A stretch of DNA of 64,000 bases from JABMMZ01 sp044368575. Lineage in GTDB: Bacteria > Bacteroidota > Bacteroidia > NS11-12g > UBA955. This document shows, one piece after another, positions 43,662-52,440 of the stretch (its first letter is position 1; every line of letters begins with the position of its first letter). Location of the stretch: contig JBIPPH010000004.1 of assembly GCA_044368575.1 (NCBI GenBank), forward strand, positions 1 to 64,000, read 5' to 3'. The notes under the pieces are model-generated. The model made no database searches. It had not been told where the DNA came from and was given only the letters and a program-made list of their open reading frames with translations. Made by a program: the position numbers and the translations under genes.

Positions 43662-45599
43662 ATGTCGGAAATTCAAATCACTTTACCTGACGGCAGTGTC
43701 AGAAATTACAGCAAGGGCATTACTGCTCATGAAATTGCTCTAAGCATTAGCGAAGGTTTGGCCAGAAACATTATTGCGGCAAAAGTTAATGGTACGGTGA
43801 TTGAAACCAACAGACCTATTGAAACAGATGCGCATTTGCAACTTTTAAAATGGGACGACAAAGAAGGCAAATCAACTTTTTGGCATTCTTCTGCTCACCT
43901 CTTGGCTGAAGCTCTAGAAGCTTTGTATCCAGGGGTTAAATTTGGTATTGGACCCGCCATTGAAAATGGGTTTTACTACGACATCGATCTTGGTGACCAC
44001 AAATTCAGCAGTGAAGATTTTGCCAAATTAGAAGCCAAGATGCTTGAATTGGCCAAACAAGAACAAGTATTTAAACGTCAAGCCATTTCCAAGGCTGAAG
44101 CCATTCAATACTTCAAAGAAAAAAACGACCCTTACAAATTAGAATTACTAGAAGACCTTGAAGATGGCAACATTACTTTTTACCAACAAGGGAATTTTGT
44201 TGATTTGTGTAGAGGTCCGCATTTACCTCATACAGGGCACATTAAAGCCGTTAAGTTGTTAAACTTGGCTGGGGCTTATTGGAGAGGCGATGAAAAAAAC
44301 AAACAATTAACCCGTATTTACGGCATTACCTTTCCTAAGAAATCAGAATTGGACGCGCATTTAACCATGCTTGAAGAAGCTAAAAAACGCGACCACAGAC
44401 TATTGGGCAAAGAATTAGAAATATTTGCTTTTGATGATGATATCGGACCAGGCTTGCCATTGTGGCTACCTAAAGGTGCCGCCATTATTGAATTGCTTGA
44501 AAACTTTGCCAAATCAACAGAAAAGGCAGCTGGCTATGAGCGCGTTAAATCACCTCACATTGCCAAAGAAAGTTTGTACTTAAAAAGCGGGCATTTACCC
44601 TATTACAAAGACAGCATGTTCCCTCCTATGGAATTAGATGGTATTCAATACTATCTAAAAGCCATGAACTGTCCGCATCACCATAAAATATTTGCAGCGA
44701 CTCCTAAATCATACAAAGACCTCCCTGTTAGATATGCTGAGTATGGTACTTGCTATCGCTATGAAAAAACAGGTGAATTATTTGGCTTAATGCGTGTGCG
44801 ATCATTGCAAATGAATGACGCGCATATTTATTGCACCAAGGCGCAATTCGAAGCTGAATTCAAAGCCGTTAATGCTTTATACCTTAAGTATTTCAAGGTG
44901 TTTGGTATAGACAAATACGTGATGCGCTTCAGCAAACATGACCCTAAAAAGTTAGGTCAGAAATACATTAATGCTCCAGAGCTTTGGAAAGAAACTGAAG
45001 ACATGGTGCGCAATGTATTAGTGAATGCCAATATTCCTTTTGTTGAAGTAGAAGATGAAGCCGCATTCTACGGACCTAAGATTGATATTCAAATATGGAG
45101 CGCTATAGGCAGAGAGTTTACCTTGGCAACCAACCAAGTTGACTTTGCTCAAGCTGAACGCTTTGACTTGTACTTCATCAATGAAAAAAGCGAAAAAGAA
45201 CGCCCTTTGATCATTCACAGAGCGCCTTTGAGCACCCACGAAAGGTTCATTGGTTTCCTTTTGGAACACTATGCTGGCAAATTCCCATTGTGGTTAAATC
45301 CTCAGCAAGTGAGTTTATTGCCAATAAGCGATAAATATCAAGAATATTCAGAAAAAGTTTTAAATATCCTAAAAAAGCACGATATTCGCGCCCTCATTGA
45401 CGATAGGTCGGAAAAAACTGGCAAGAAAATCAGAGATGCAGAAATGAAGAAAGTGCCTTTAATGCTAATACTTGGCGAGAAAGAGCAAACTGACAATACT
45501 GTAACTGTGAGAAAGCAAGGTGGAGAAGATTTAGGATCAATGTCGATTGAAGCTTTTGTCCAATTGGTAGAAGCTGAAATCAAACAACAATTAAACTAA
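43662..45599 (+). CDS. thrS: Threonyl-tRNA synthetase
   Basis: Class II aminoacyl-tRNA synthetase charging tRNA-Thr. The order is: TGS domain (MSEIQITLPDGSVRNYSKG), editing domain with HSSAHLLAEAL and DLCRGPHLPHTG (zinc/editing residues), catalytic core with MNCPHHHKIFA and the RYEKTGELFGLMRVR motif, and the anticodon-binding C terminus (HDIRALIDDRSEKTGKKIRD). The ATG at 43662 was chosen, giving 645 residues; the frame extends to 43605, but the promoter element lies between. It heads the translation-factor operon. Confidence 0.97.
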   Translation: MSEIQITLPDGSVRNYSKGITAHEIALSISEGLARNIIAAKVNGTVIETNRPIETDAHLQLLKWDDKEGKSTFWHSSAHLLAEALEALYPGVKFGIGPAIENGFYYDIDLGDHKFSSEDFAKLEAKMLELAKQEQVFKRQAISKAEAIQYFKEKNDPYKLELLEDLEDGNITFYQQGNFVDLCRGPHLPHTGHIKAVKLLNLAGAYWRGDEKNKQLTRIYGITFPKKSELDAHLTMLEEAKKRDHRLLGKELEIFAFDDDIGPGLPLWLPKGAAIIELLENFAKSTEKAAGYERVKSPHIAKESLYLKSGHLPYYKDSMFPPMELDGIQYYLKAMNCPHHHKIFAATPKSYKDLPVRYAEYGTCYRYEKTGELFGLMRVRSLQMNDAHIYCTKAQFEAEFKAVNALYLKYFKVFGIDKYVMRFSKHDPKKLGQKYINAPELWKETEDMVRNVLVNANIPFVEVEDEAAFYGPKIDIQIWSAIGREFTLATNQVDFAQAERFDLYFINEKSEKERPLIIHRAPLSTHERFIGFLLEHYAGKFPLWLNPQQVSLLPISDKYQEYSEKVLNILKKHDIRALIDDRSEKTGKKIRDAEMKKVPLMLILGEKEQTDNTVTVRKQGGEDLGSMSIEAFVQLVEAEIKQQLN

Positions 45600-45611
45600 T
45601 AAAAAGGCATA

Positions 45612-46205
45612 TTGCAAAAGAAACCGTTTAAACCAACAGTAGTGCACAAAAAGCCAAGCGGCCCTCGTCCAAACAGAGGTCGTAGAGAGGCTTTGCACCG
45701 CATCAATGGATTCATTACAGCTCAAGAAGTAAGGGTTGTAGGAGAAGATGTTGAAAGCGCCATCATGAAACTAAGTGCTGCAATGGCATTGGCTCAACGC
45801 ATGGAATTGGATTTAATTGAAATCTCACCAAATGCTGAGCCGCCAGTTTGCCGTATTGCTGATTACAACAAGTTCTTATACGAACAAAAGAAAAAGCAAA
45901 AGGAACTTAAAGCCAACGCTGCTGTTAACGAAGTGAAAGAAATTCGTTTCGGACCAAACACTGATGAACACGACGTTGATTTTAAATTAAAACACGCGAC
46001 TAAATTTTTAGGCGAAGGTGCTAAAGTAAGAGCCTATGTGTTCTTTAAGGGTAGAACCATCGTATACAAAGAAAGAGGCGAAGAGTTATTAATGCGTTTT
46101 GCCAACAAATTAATTGAAGAAGGCGTTGCTAAACTTGAAGCCCCACCAAAACAAGAAGGTAAAAAGATGATCATTTTACTTTCACCAACAGCTAAGAAAA
46201 AATAA
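45612..46205 (+). CDS. infC: Translation initiation factor IF-3 with a non-AUG start
   Basis: Binds the 30S subunit and checks start-codon/initiator tRNA pairing. The N domain (LHRINGFITAQEVRVVGED, LDLIEISPNAEPPVCRIADYNKFLYE) and C domain (VKEIRFGPNTDEHDVDFKLKHATKFL, FFKGRTIVYKERGEELL) are intact. A stop (TAA at 45600) closes the frame just upstream, leaving only ATA at 45609 and TTG at 45612 as possible starts before the domain; the first ATG is well inside it. IF-3 genes elsewhere use rare AUU starts for self-regulation, so the non-AUG start fits. 12 bases after thrS. Confidence 0.95.
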   Translation: MQKKPFKPTVVHKKPSGPRPNRGRREALHRINGFITAQEVRVVGEDVESAIMKLSAAMALAQRMELDLIEISPNAEPPVCRIADYNKFLYEQKKKQKELKANAAVNEVKEIRFGPNTDEHDVDFKLKHATKFLGEGAKVRAYVFFKGRTIVYKERGEELLMRFANKLIEEGVAKLEAPPKQEGKKMIILLSPTAKKK

Positions 46206-46227
46206 TTAAACCAAGAATACCACGATT

Positions 46228-46428
46228 ATGCCAAAGATGAAAACCAACAGTAGTGCAAAAAAGAGAGTTAGCATTACAGGCACAGGAAAAATAAAACGCA
46301 AAAAAGCGTTCAAAAACCACATTTTGACCAAAAAAGCTACCAAACGTAAACGCGGATTGGCCCAGAGCGGTTTGGTAAGTGAAGTAGACATGTCTAACAT
46401 GAAATACATGTTAGGTATTGGTAAATAA
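46228..46428 (+). CDS. rpmI: 50S ribosomal protein L35
   Basis: A 66-residue basic ribosomal protein beginning MPKMKTNSSAKKRVSITGTGKI and ending MKYMLGIGK, with the family segment ILTKKATKRKRGL. It follows infC by 22 bases in the classical infC-rpmI-rplT order. An 81-base gap with a hairpin separates it from rplT. Confidence 0.97.
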   Translation: MPKMKTNSSAKKRVSITGTGKIKRKKAFKNHILTKKATKRKRGLAQSGLVSEVDMSNMKYMLGIGK

Positions 46429-46447
46429 TTCCATTTGAAAACCTTGT

Positions 46448-46480
46448 CAGGCCTAAGTTCTTACCCGTGTAAGACGCCTG
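46448..46480 (+). promoter_or_regulatory. Hairpin between rpmI and rplT
   Basis: Outer stem CAGGC/GCCTG and inner perfect stem TCTTAC/GTAAGA with tetraloop CCGT, separated by an asymmetric internal loop (6 bases versus 1). There is no T-tract, so it is not a terminator. A regulatory role, such as an L20-binding mimic, is inferred from L20 autoregulation in other bacteria. Confidence 0.5.
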
Positions 46481-46509
46481 CCATAAATTAAATAACTATA
46501 TAAGAAACA

Positions 46510-47061
46510 ATGCCACGTTCAGTTAATCATGTTGCGAGTAAGCAACGTAGAAAAAAGGTCCTCAAATTAGCCAAAGGCTATTTTGGTAGAAGAAAAAATG
46601 TTTGGACCGTCGCTAAAAATGCAGTTGAAAAAGGTTTAGCTTATGCTTACCGCGACCGCAAACAAAAGAAAAGAAATGTTCGTTCAGTATGGATCGTTCG
46701 TATCAATGCCGCTGTAAGAGAGTTTGGTTTATCTTACTCTGAGTTCATTGGTAAATTGAATGCTAAGAACATTACCCTAAGCAGAAAAGCCCTTGCTGAT
46801 TTAGCTTTAAATCATCCAGAAGCTTTCAAAGCCATTGTAAATGAAGTAAAAGATGCTACTCCAGTATCTCGTCCTGACAATGCGCCAAGAGCAAAAAAGA
46901 CTGCAGCAGTAGTTGAAGCACCTAAAGCTAAAGCACCACGTAAAGCGGCTGCTCCAAAAGCTGAAGTTGTAGCAGAAACAGAAGTTGCAACGGAAGAAGC
47001 ACCAGCTAAAAAGCCAAGAGCTGCAAAAGCTAAAAAAGAAGACGAAACAAGCGCTGAATAA
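46510..47061 (+). CDS. rplT: 50S ribosomal protein L20 with long Ala/Lys-rich tail
   Basis: Residues 1-116 are a standard L20 (MPRSVNHVASKQRRKKVLKLAK, GYFGRRKNVW, WIVRINAAVREFGLSYSEF), an early-assembly 50S protein and a translational repressor of its operon in other bacteria. About 67 further residues form a low-complexity alanine-, lysine-, proline- and glutamate-rich tail (for example APRKAAAPKAEVV and EEAPAKKPRAAKAKKE), unlike the 115-120-residue norm. The tail is open and in frame to a strong terminator, so it is not a frameshift artefact by appearance. Confidence 0.95.
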   Translation: MPRSVNHVASKQRRKKVLKLAKGYFGRRKNVWTVAKNAVEKGLAYAYRDRKQKKRNVRSVWIVRINAAVREFGLSYSEFIGKLNAKNITLSRKALADLALNHPEAFKAIVNEVKDATPVSRPDNAPRAKKTAAVVEAPKAKAPRKAAAPKAEVVAETEVATEEAPAKKPRAAKAKKEDETSAE

Positions 47062-47080
47062 TCAGCCGCCATCATACATC

Positions 47081-47109
47081 AAAAGGGAAGTTAACGCTTC
47101 CCTTTTTTT
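47081..47109. terminator. Bidirectional terminator after rplT
   Basis: Stem GGGAAG/CTTCCC with a 6-base loop, seven T residues on the plus strand and four on the minus strand. The T run reaches into the stop codon of the convergent gene at 47108. Confidence 0.88.
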
Positions 47110-48049
47110 ATGCCTTAATAAAATGCTTGAATTTCCGCCAAGCCAATGCCATTAAGCCAAGTATGCCAATGGCAATTCCAATAACCCAAGGCCCAAATTG
47201 AGCGTCTTGTTTTTGGCGAATTCTCCCGCCACTTTTTACTGTGCGTTTGATAGAATCAGGTTTTACAATTGAATCTGATAAAACGGTGTAACCCATAGAA
47301 ATGGTGAGAGAATCAATAGGATTGTTTATATAAACATTGGGCAATACGGGTGGCCCCCAAATATAGGGCGAAGGAATGCCCATAGTATGAATTATTGGGG
47401 GCTCAGGTAAATGCCATAAATTACTCATAGGAAGAGTATAAGTCCAACTTTCATTGGCCAATGGTGTAAAAACAATATCCCCCTCACCGATATTAACCGC
47501 TTCTAAATGAAAAGTATCTCCTTTAAAATCAATTAGTAGTATATCTACCCTTTCGCCACTCAAAGTCTGAGGTATAGTAACAACGGCCTTTCGGCTGCTG
47601 TCTATGTCTACTTCTATAGAAAAACTATCGATTGTCAAACGCATTTTTGAAATACAAGCATCTCGAGTACTGGCTTCATAAAAAGAGGTATAGAGCACCC
47701 GAGTGAGTTGAATTGATTTTTGAGTAATCGACTCCAGACTACTATCCTGCCCCACTTGTAAATGGGTTTGGGCGTTTATTGACCCTGATGACAATAACAA
47801 CACACCACAGGCTGCAATAGCCCATTTAGAAGAGTGCGGCCTTGTTTGAGTCAAATCTCGCCCCAATTGAGATGCGTTGAAACGACCACAAACATTAGGA
47901 CCATCTTTGAAGAAATCAACAATTTCAGCATCAGCGTATTTTGAAAAATCATATACAGTCTTTTCGCATTTAGAACAATGTTTACCCTTTGGATTTGGTC
48001 CCATACCATCCCAATTTTCATGACAAGGCGCGTTAATGTCAATTTTCAT
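47108..48049 (-). CDS. Membrane protein with conserved N-terminal cysteine motif
   Basis: A 313-residue protein. Its N terminus carries four cysteines, Cys9, Cys25, Cys28 and Cys54, in the setting PCHENWDGMGPNPKGKHCSK, CEKTVYDFSKY and VCGRFNASQL, likely a metal-binding module that I recall in many Bacteroidota membrane proteins. A first membrane segment follows (about 75-90, WAIAACGVLLLSSGSIN), then a beta-rich periplasmic part, and a C-terminal membrane segment (WVIGIAIGILGLMALAWRKF). Function unknown. A terminator separates it from accA, so it has its own promoter. Confidence 0.78.
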   Translation of the reverse strand: MKIDINAPCHENWDGMGPNPKGKHCSKCEKTVYDFSKYADAEIVDFFKDGPNVCGRFNASQLGRDLTQTRPHSSKWAIAACGVLLLSSGSINAQTHLQVGQDSSLESITQKSIQLTRVLYTSFYEASTRDACISKMRLTIDSFSIEVDIDSSRKAVVTIPQTLSGERVDILLIDFKGDTFHLEAVNIGEGDIVFTPLANESWTYTLPMSNLWHLPEPPIIHTMGIPSPYIWGPPVLPNVYINNPIDSLTISMGYTVLSDSIVKPDSIKRTVKSGGRIRQKQDAQFGPWVIGIAIGILGLMALAWRKFKHFIKA

Positions 48050-48083
48050 TGTGCATTTAACGCAAAATCAAAAAAACTATTGC

Positions 48084-48120
48084 ATAAAAAAACCTTATGC
48101 CATTGAAATAACATAAGGTT
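48084..48120 (-). terminator. Intrinsic terminator of accA
   Basis: Stem AACCTTATG/CATAAGGTT, 9 bp, with a 12-base loop and a T-rich tail on the minus strand, 26 bases past the accA stop. Confidence 0.8.
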
Positions 48121-48145
48121 TTAAAGATGATAAGATAAAGCCTAA

Positions 48146-49102
48146 TTAGGCTTCAAGTTCTTTAACCACACCCATATCGCTGAATTTAGCAATACGTTCA
48201 TCAATCAATTTGTCTGATGACAGTGTTTTTAAGCGCTTGTAATTGGTTTGAATGGCTTTTTTGACATTGGCAATTGCCATTTCTATATCGTTGTGAGCGC
48301 CGCCAAGCGGTTCATCAATAATACCATCTATTAATTTGTTTTTAAGCATGTCTGAAGCCGTTAATTTTAAAGCCTCAGCAGCTCTCTCTTTGTATTCCCA
48401 TGTGCGCCATAAAATTGAAGAACAACTTTCTGGAGATATAACAGAATACCATGTGTTTTCCATCATTAATACGACATCACCAATACCTATACCTAAAGCA
48501 CCTCCACTAGCACCTTCACCAATGATGATACAAATTACTGGTACTTTTAGAACAGACATTTCGAGTAAATTCTTGGCGATTGCCTCACCTTGACCGCGCT
48601 CTTCTGCTTCCAAACCAGGAGACGCACCAGGGGTATCTATAAAGGTAATAATAGGTTTATTGAACTTCTCTGCCAACTTCATTAATCGCAGGGCTTTTCT
48701 GTACCCTTCTGGATTAGGCATTCCAAAATTTCTAAATTGACGCTCTTTGGTATTGCGGCCCTTTTGCTGACCAATCATCATAAAAGTTTGACCATCTATG
48801 CTACCAAAACCGCCTACCATGGCTTTGTCGTCTTTAACATTTCTATCGCCGTGCAATTCCATGAAATCTGGGGCCAAAGCTTGAATGTAATCCAAAGCGT
48901 ATGGTCTTTCAGGGTGTCTTGAAATTTGAACTTTTTGCCAGCCGCTTAAATTGCCATATATGGTTTTTTTAGCTTCTAGAATCTTGCCTTCTAAAGACTT
49001 AATGGTATCATTCATATTGATCTTCCCCTTAGCGTGGGTTTCTTGAGCTTTTTCAAGCTGATCCATTAATTCTTGAATTGGTTTTTCAAAATCGAAATGC
49101 AT
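48146..49102 (-). CDS. accA: Acetyl-CoA carboxylase carboxyltransferase, alpha subunit
   Basis: Transfers the carboxyl group from biotin to acetyl-CoA, giving malonyl-CoA for fatty-acid synthesis, with AccD. Signatures are FEKPIQELMDQLEKAQE, GDRNVKDDKAMVGGFG, GQQKGRNTKERQFRNFGM, FIDTPGASPGLEAEERGQGE, IGEGASGGALGIGIGD and SPESCSSILWR. About 318 residues, as usual. The ATG at 49102 was preferred over the TTG at 49111. It is transcribed alone from a TATTTTTG promoter to the terminator at 48084. accD and accBC are not in the window. Confidence 0.97.
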   Translation of the reverse strand: MHFDFEKPIQELMDQLEKAQETHAKGKINMNDTIKSLEGKILEAKKTIYGNLSGWQKVQISRHPERPYALDYIQALAPDFMELHGDRNVKDDKAMVGGFGSIDGQTFMMIGQQKGRNTKERQFRNFGMPNPEGYRKALRLMKLAEKFNKPIITFIDTPGASPGLEAEERGQGEAIAKNLLEMSVLKVPVICIIIGEGASGGALGIGIGDVVLMMENTWYSVISPESCSSILWRTWEYKERAAEALKLTASDMLKNKLIDGIIDEPLGGAHNDIEMAIANVKKAIQTNYKRLKTLSSDKLIDERIAKFSDMGVVKELEA

Positions 49103-49124
49103 AGGTTTCAATTAATTGGGTGGG

Positions 49125-49132
49125 CAAAAATA
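49125..49132 (-). promoter_or_regulatory. -7 promoter element of accA
   Basis: TATTTTTG on the minus strand, full consensus, 22 bases before the ATG at 49102. Confidence 0.6.
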
Positions 49133-49141
49133 CAGTAAAAA

Positions 49142-50221
49142 TTACTCATTTTTATATTTTAATGCCGTGCAAACCAAACTGTGATCGCTTGACAATTGAT
49201 AGGTTTGGTAATTGATGGCTTCCAATGATTTGGGATGTAAAATATAATCTATCCTGAAATTAGGCATATTGCCGATATACGTCTTGCCCATCCCCCAACC
49301 CTTTTCGATAAAGGCATCGCTCAAACCTCTGCTCAATTCATGGTAGGCATAAGACACAGGCGGGTCATTAAAATCGCCAACTACGAAGTGTGGATACGGA
49401 CTGTTTTTCATGTGTTCTGAAATGGTTTCAACTTGTTCAGAACGTTTGATATAGGCATATTTCATACGCCTTAAAAGGCCTTTAGACAATGACAATTTCT
49501 CTTGATTGTCTTCTGGCAAATCTTCAATTAATTGAAAATCTTGCTTTTTGAATTTAAAGGATTGCAAGTGCACGTTGTAGACCCTAAACACCTCTGTTCC
49601 AACAGTCACATCCGCATAAAAGCACATATTACCAGTGAGTCCATCAAAATGTACCATTTCAGATGACTGAATAGGATGTTTGGACAATATTAGCATGCCG
49701 TAAACGCCCCGTTTTCTGCCATCTTTAAGTGGTTTAAAGGCTACATGAGGATATTTACCTTGAAGTTTTAAACTGTCTAAGGTTGAGCCCTTTGCATGAG
49801 TGAAATTCAAAAACTCTTGAATGCAAACAATATCAGCATCAAGGGTCTGAAGTGTTGCCATCAATTCGGGCGCGTGCCATTTATATTGAAAATACCCAAA
49901 AAGAGCCGCATTGTATGATACCACTTTCAAATCAGGTTCTGCCTGTGAGACGGTAGGCGTATGCCACTGAAAGGTTTGTCTGAAATAATTGAAACCAAAG
50001 GCAATGGTTAATACACTCAATGCAATTTGCCACTTTAATTGAAACAGCCAAAACAAAACAAAGAAGATATTGATCAAAAGCAAAAGTGGATAGGCTAATC
50101 CCAACATAGCAAACAACCACATCTCTTTTGGATTTATAACTGTAGCCAAATAAGCGCCAATTAATAAAATGGCGGCAATAATATTGAAGGCAAACACAAA
50201 ACGTCTTAGAAACTGTAACAT
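49142..50221 (-). CDS. Endonuclease/exonuclease/phosphatase-family membrane protein
   Basis: A 359-residue protein with three hydrophobic N-terminal helices (about 5-90) followed by an EEP catalytic domain: LKVVSYNAALFG, DIVCIQEFLNF (metal-binding glutamate), GMLILSKHPI, YNVHLQSFKF, FVVGDFNDPP and the final SSDHSLVCTAL (catalytic Asp-His). It should act at the membrane on phosphodiester bonds; whether DNA, lipid or nucleotide cannot be told. It is the last gene of the tcdA-TPR-rhomboid run, 3 bases after the rhomboid gene. Confidence 0.88.
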   Translation of the reverse strand: MLQFLRRFVFAFNIIAAILLIGAYLATVINPKEMWLFAMLGLAYPLLLLINIFFVLFWLFQLKWQIALSVLTIAFGFNYFRQTFQWHTPTVSQAEPDLKVVSYNAALFGYFQYKWHAPELMATLQTLDADIVCIQEFLNFTHAKGSTLDSLKLQGKYPHVAFKPLKDGRKRGVYGMLILSKHPIQSSEMVHFDGLTGNMCFYADVTVGTEVFRVYNVHLQSFKFKKQDFQLIEDLPEDNQEKLSLSKGLLRRMKYAYIKRSEQVETISEHMKNSPYPHFVVGDFNDPPVSYAYHELSRGLSDAFIEKGWGMGKTYIGNMPNFRIDYILHPKSLEAINYQTYQLSSDHSLVCTALKYKNE

Positions 50222-50224
50222 CTT

Positions 50225-51019
50225 TTATTCTTGGCTGGCTTTGAACAATTTGTCTTTTTCTGCTTGGCTTAAACGGTCATAACCATACTTTGAAATCTTA
50301 TCTAATATAGCATCAATTTCGGCCTGATTGTGCTGAGTAGTAATCGGCTTTACAACCTTTAATTTGCTTGGCTTTTGAAACCACAAGTGCTTTTGATTAT
50401 AAGCAAATAAAGCGCCTACTATAGCGCCGCCAATATGAGCAATGTGTCCACCGGCATTAGATTCTAACACCCCCATTAAATCAATGACTAAATACAATAC
50501 TGCAATCCACTTAAGTTTGATGTCAATAAAGCCAAACAGTTTTAATTGAATATTAGGAGCATACACACTGGCTGCAAACAATATGGCCATTATAGATGCA
50601 CTTGCCCCCACCAAAGTAGCATCATGGGGATTGAACATAGGAATGCTGTGGGTAAGCAATAAAAATGACAAAGCACCTGCCAAGCCCCCAATGAGGTAAA
50701 GGGTCCAAAATTGCTTTGGTTTGAAATAGTCCATAAAAATTGCCCCTGCAAAATGCAGAACCAATAAATTGAACAATAAATGAAACAAACCAAAATGAGC
50801 AAATTGATAAGTAATAAACGTCCAAGGGTGAGTCAATAATGCAGGCCAATGAGCGGGCAATTCAACCCAAGCATTCGCAACATATTTTACATGCATGAAT
50901 AAAAACGCCAGTAAATTGGTCAGCACAAGGACCAAAAAAACAAGCACATTTAGGACTATGGCTCTTTTAACCACATCAGCATATTTCCAATATTGATTGT
51001 ACAAGGATGTTGACATCAT
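50225..51019 (-). CDS. Rhomboid-family intramembrane serine protease
   Basis: A 264-residue polytopic membrane protease. The rhomboid hallmarks are HLLFNLLVLHFAG, the serine segment GASASIMAI (GxSx form, with Ala where Gly is common after Ser) and the histidine helix AGGHIAHIGGAIVGA. After the last helix, a soluble tail (AEIDAILDKISKYGYDRLSQ and AEKDKLF) resembles the small C-terminal domain of other Bacteroidota rhomboids. Its start overlaps the upstream TPR gene stop as ATGA, so they are probably co-translated. Substrates unknown. Confidence 0.9.
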   Translation of the reverse strand: MMSTSLYNQYWKYADVVKRAIVLNVLVFLVLVLTNLLAFLFMHVKYVANAWVELPAHWPALLTHPWTFITYQFAHFGLFHLLFNLLVLHFAGAIFMDYFKPKQFWTLYLIGGLAGALSFLLLTHSIPMFNPHDATLVGASASIMAILFAASVYAPNIQLKLFGFIDIKLKWIAVLYLVIDLMGVLESNAGGHIAHIGGAIVGALFAYNQKHLWFQKPSKLKVVKPITTQHNQAEIDAILDKISKYGYDRLSQAEKDKLFKASQE

Positions 51020-52434
51020 TCAAACTTAGTTAAAACATAGTGTTGATTACCAATATCATATTTCACTATGAGAGGATTTTGTTTATCATCTAAATAATAA
51101 AGCGTATTTAAACCATCACTTAAACCTATACAATCCAATAACATTTCTTTGTTGTTTTGATCAAATACTTCAATTTGCAGATGGCCTATTTGTCTGAAAA
51201 CCGACATATCCGAACCATCTACCGCCATTAATACCGCCCCATGCATTGCCAATTGCTGCATTTGGTATTGACTTAAGTACAGTACTGTATTCCTATCAAA
51301 AACCACATTAGCCCCTGGGTTCAATTGAGTCATCAGGACGATTGCTGAATCTAAACCCAGTTGGCTTAAACCTACTTCACCTGATTGCAAGGCTTGAACA
51401 GCGGTAGTCGACACGGTACTTTGCTCCCATTTAAATTGAATGGCCTTAGGATAATTATTAGTGGTCAAATAAAGATTGAGTTCTTTATCGCCACAAGCAT
51501 ATAATAGGTGTTTGAAATTAGGCATTGGAATGCGCTTTAAAATTTGACTACAATATGGCGATAAATCAAATTGTTCTCCGCCTTCGAATAGTCTTATTTT
51601 TTTTGCCACATTACAAGCTGAATCTGAAAAATTCAATAGCTTTAAATATTGGGCATTGATTACCCAGACGTCAGGCATGTCTTCAGCTACGGTATTTAAG
51701 GTATCAAGGGCCATTTGAACATCTGTATTCCCTGATTCCAATTTGTATTTAGCCAATAAAAACAGAGCTGTGTATTTATCAACGCCTTTGATTTTAGGCA
51801 CCAATGTTTCAAGCCTTTGAATAGCGGCAGACGTATCGCCAGTACCATATAAACAACGTGCATAAAACAGATTTAAATACAAGCGACTCAAAGTGTCTGA
51901 CCATTGCTTATCCCAGCTGATATCAAAACAAGACAAAGCATCTTGATAAAATCCGCCAGCTAAAGCCACCATACCCAAATTGGCATATCCATCCGATTTT
52001 TTAGGGGCTAACACAATGGTTTTTCGGCATAATACACGTTTAATACTGTCTGATAGGTCAGGGTAATTTAAATGGGTAACGGCAAACTTGGCATAGATTT
52101 CTGGTTGAGTGGGATAATACTTATAAATGGTATTTAAATGCTGCCACATATCATCGTAATTAGCGGCATATATGCTTAAATTAGCCAATAACAAATAAGC
52201 TTCCTGATTTTTGGGGTCTAGAAGCAATACTTGTCTGAGCGTAGTTCCACAAGCCTTGTCATTAGAAGCCTTATACTGGGCATAGGCCGTTTCCATTAAT
52301 TGCTTAACCTTAATAGCTGGTGCAACTGTAGCAGAACTGCTGCTTGGTTTTTTAACGGGTGGCTTTGCGGTTTGACCCATTAAAGGTGCACAAACAAAAA
52401 GAATGAATAGGTTCAATAGCAACAGTGGTCTCAT
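51016..52434 (-). CDS. Exported TPR-repeat protein
   Basis: About 472 residues: a signal peptide (LLLLNLFILFVCAPLMGQ), a Ser/Pro/Lys linker, then helical TPR-like repeats (ACGTTLRQVLLLDPKNQEAY, YANLGMVALAGGFYQDALSC, TSAAIQRLETLVPKIKGVDK) across about 50-300, and a beta-rich C-terminal third without a recognised domain. The ATG at 52434 was chosen because the frame's upstream TTG lies inside a TATATTTG promoter. It overlaps the rhomboid gene by 4 bases. Likely periplasmic scaffold; precise role unknown. Confidence 0.78.
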   Translation of the reverse strand: MRPLLLLNLFILFVCAPLMGQTAKPPVKKPSSSSATVAPAIKVKQLMETAYAQYKASNDKACGTTLRQVLLLDPKNQEAYLLLANLSIYAANYDDMWQHLNTIYKYYPTQPEIYAKFAVTHLNYPDLSDSIKRVLCRKTIVLAPKKSDGYANLGMVALAGGFYQDALSCFDISWDKQWSDTLSRLYLNLFYARCLYGTGDTSAAIQRLETLVPKIKGVDKYTALFLLAKYKLESGNTDVQMALDTLNTVAEDMPDVWVINAQYLKLLNFSDSACNVAKKIRLFEGGEQFDLSPYCSQILKRIPMPNFKHLLYACGDKELNLYLTTNNYPKAIQFKWEQSTVSTTAVQALQSGEVGLSQLGLDSAIVLMTQLNPGANVVFDRNTVLYLSQYQMQQLAMHGAVLMAVDGSDMSVFRQIGHLQIEVFDQNNKEMLLDCIGLSDGLNTLYYLDDKQNPLIVKYDIGNQHYVLTKFE

Positions 52435-52440
52435 GTAGTT

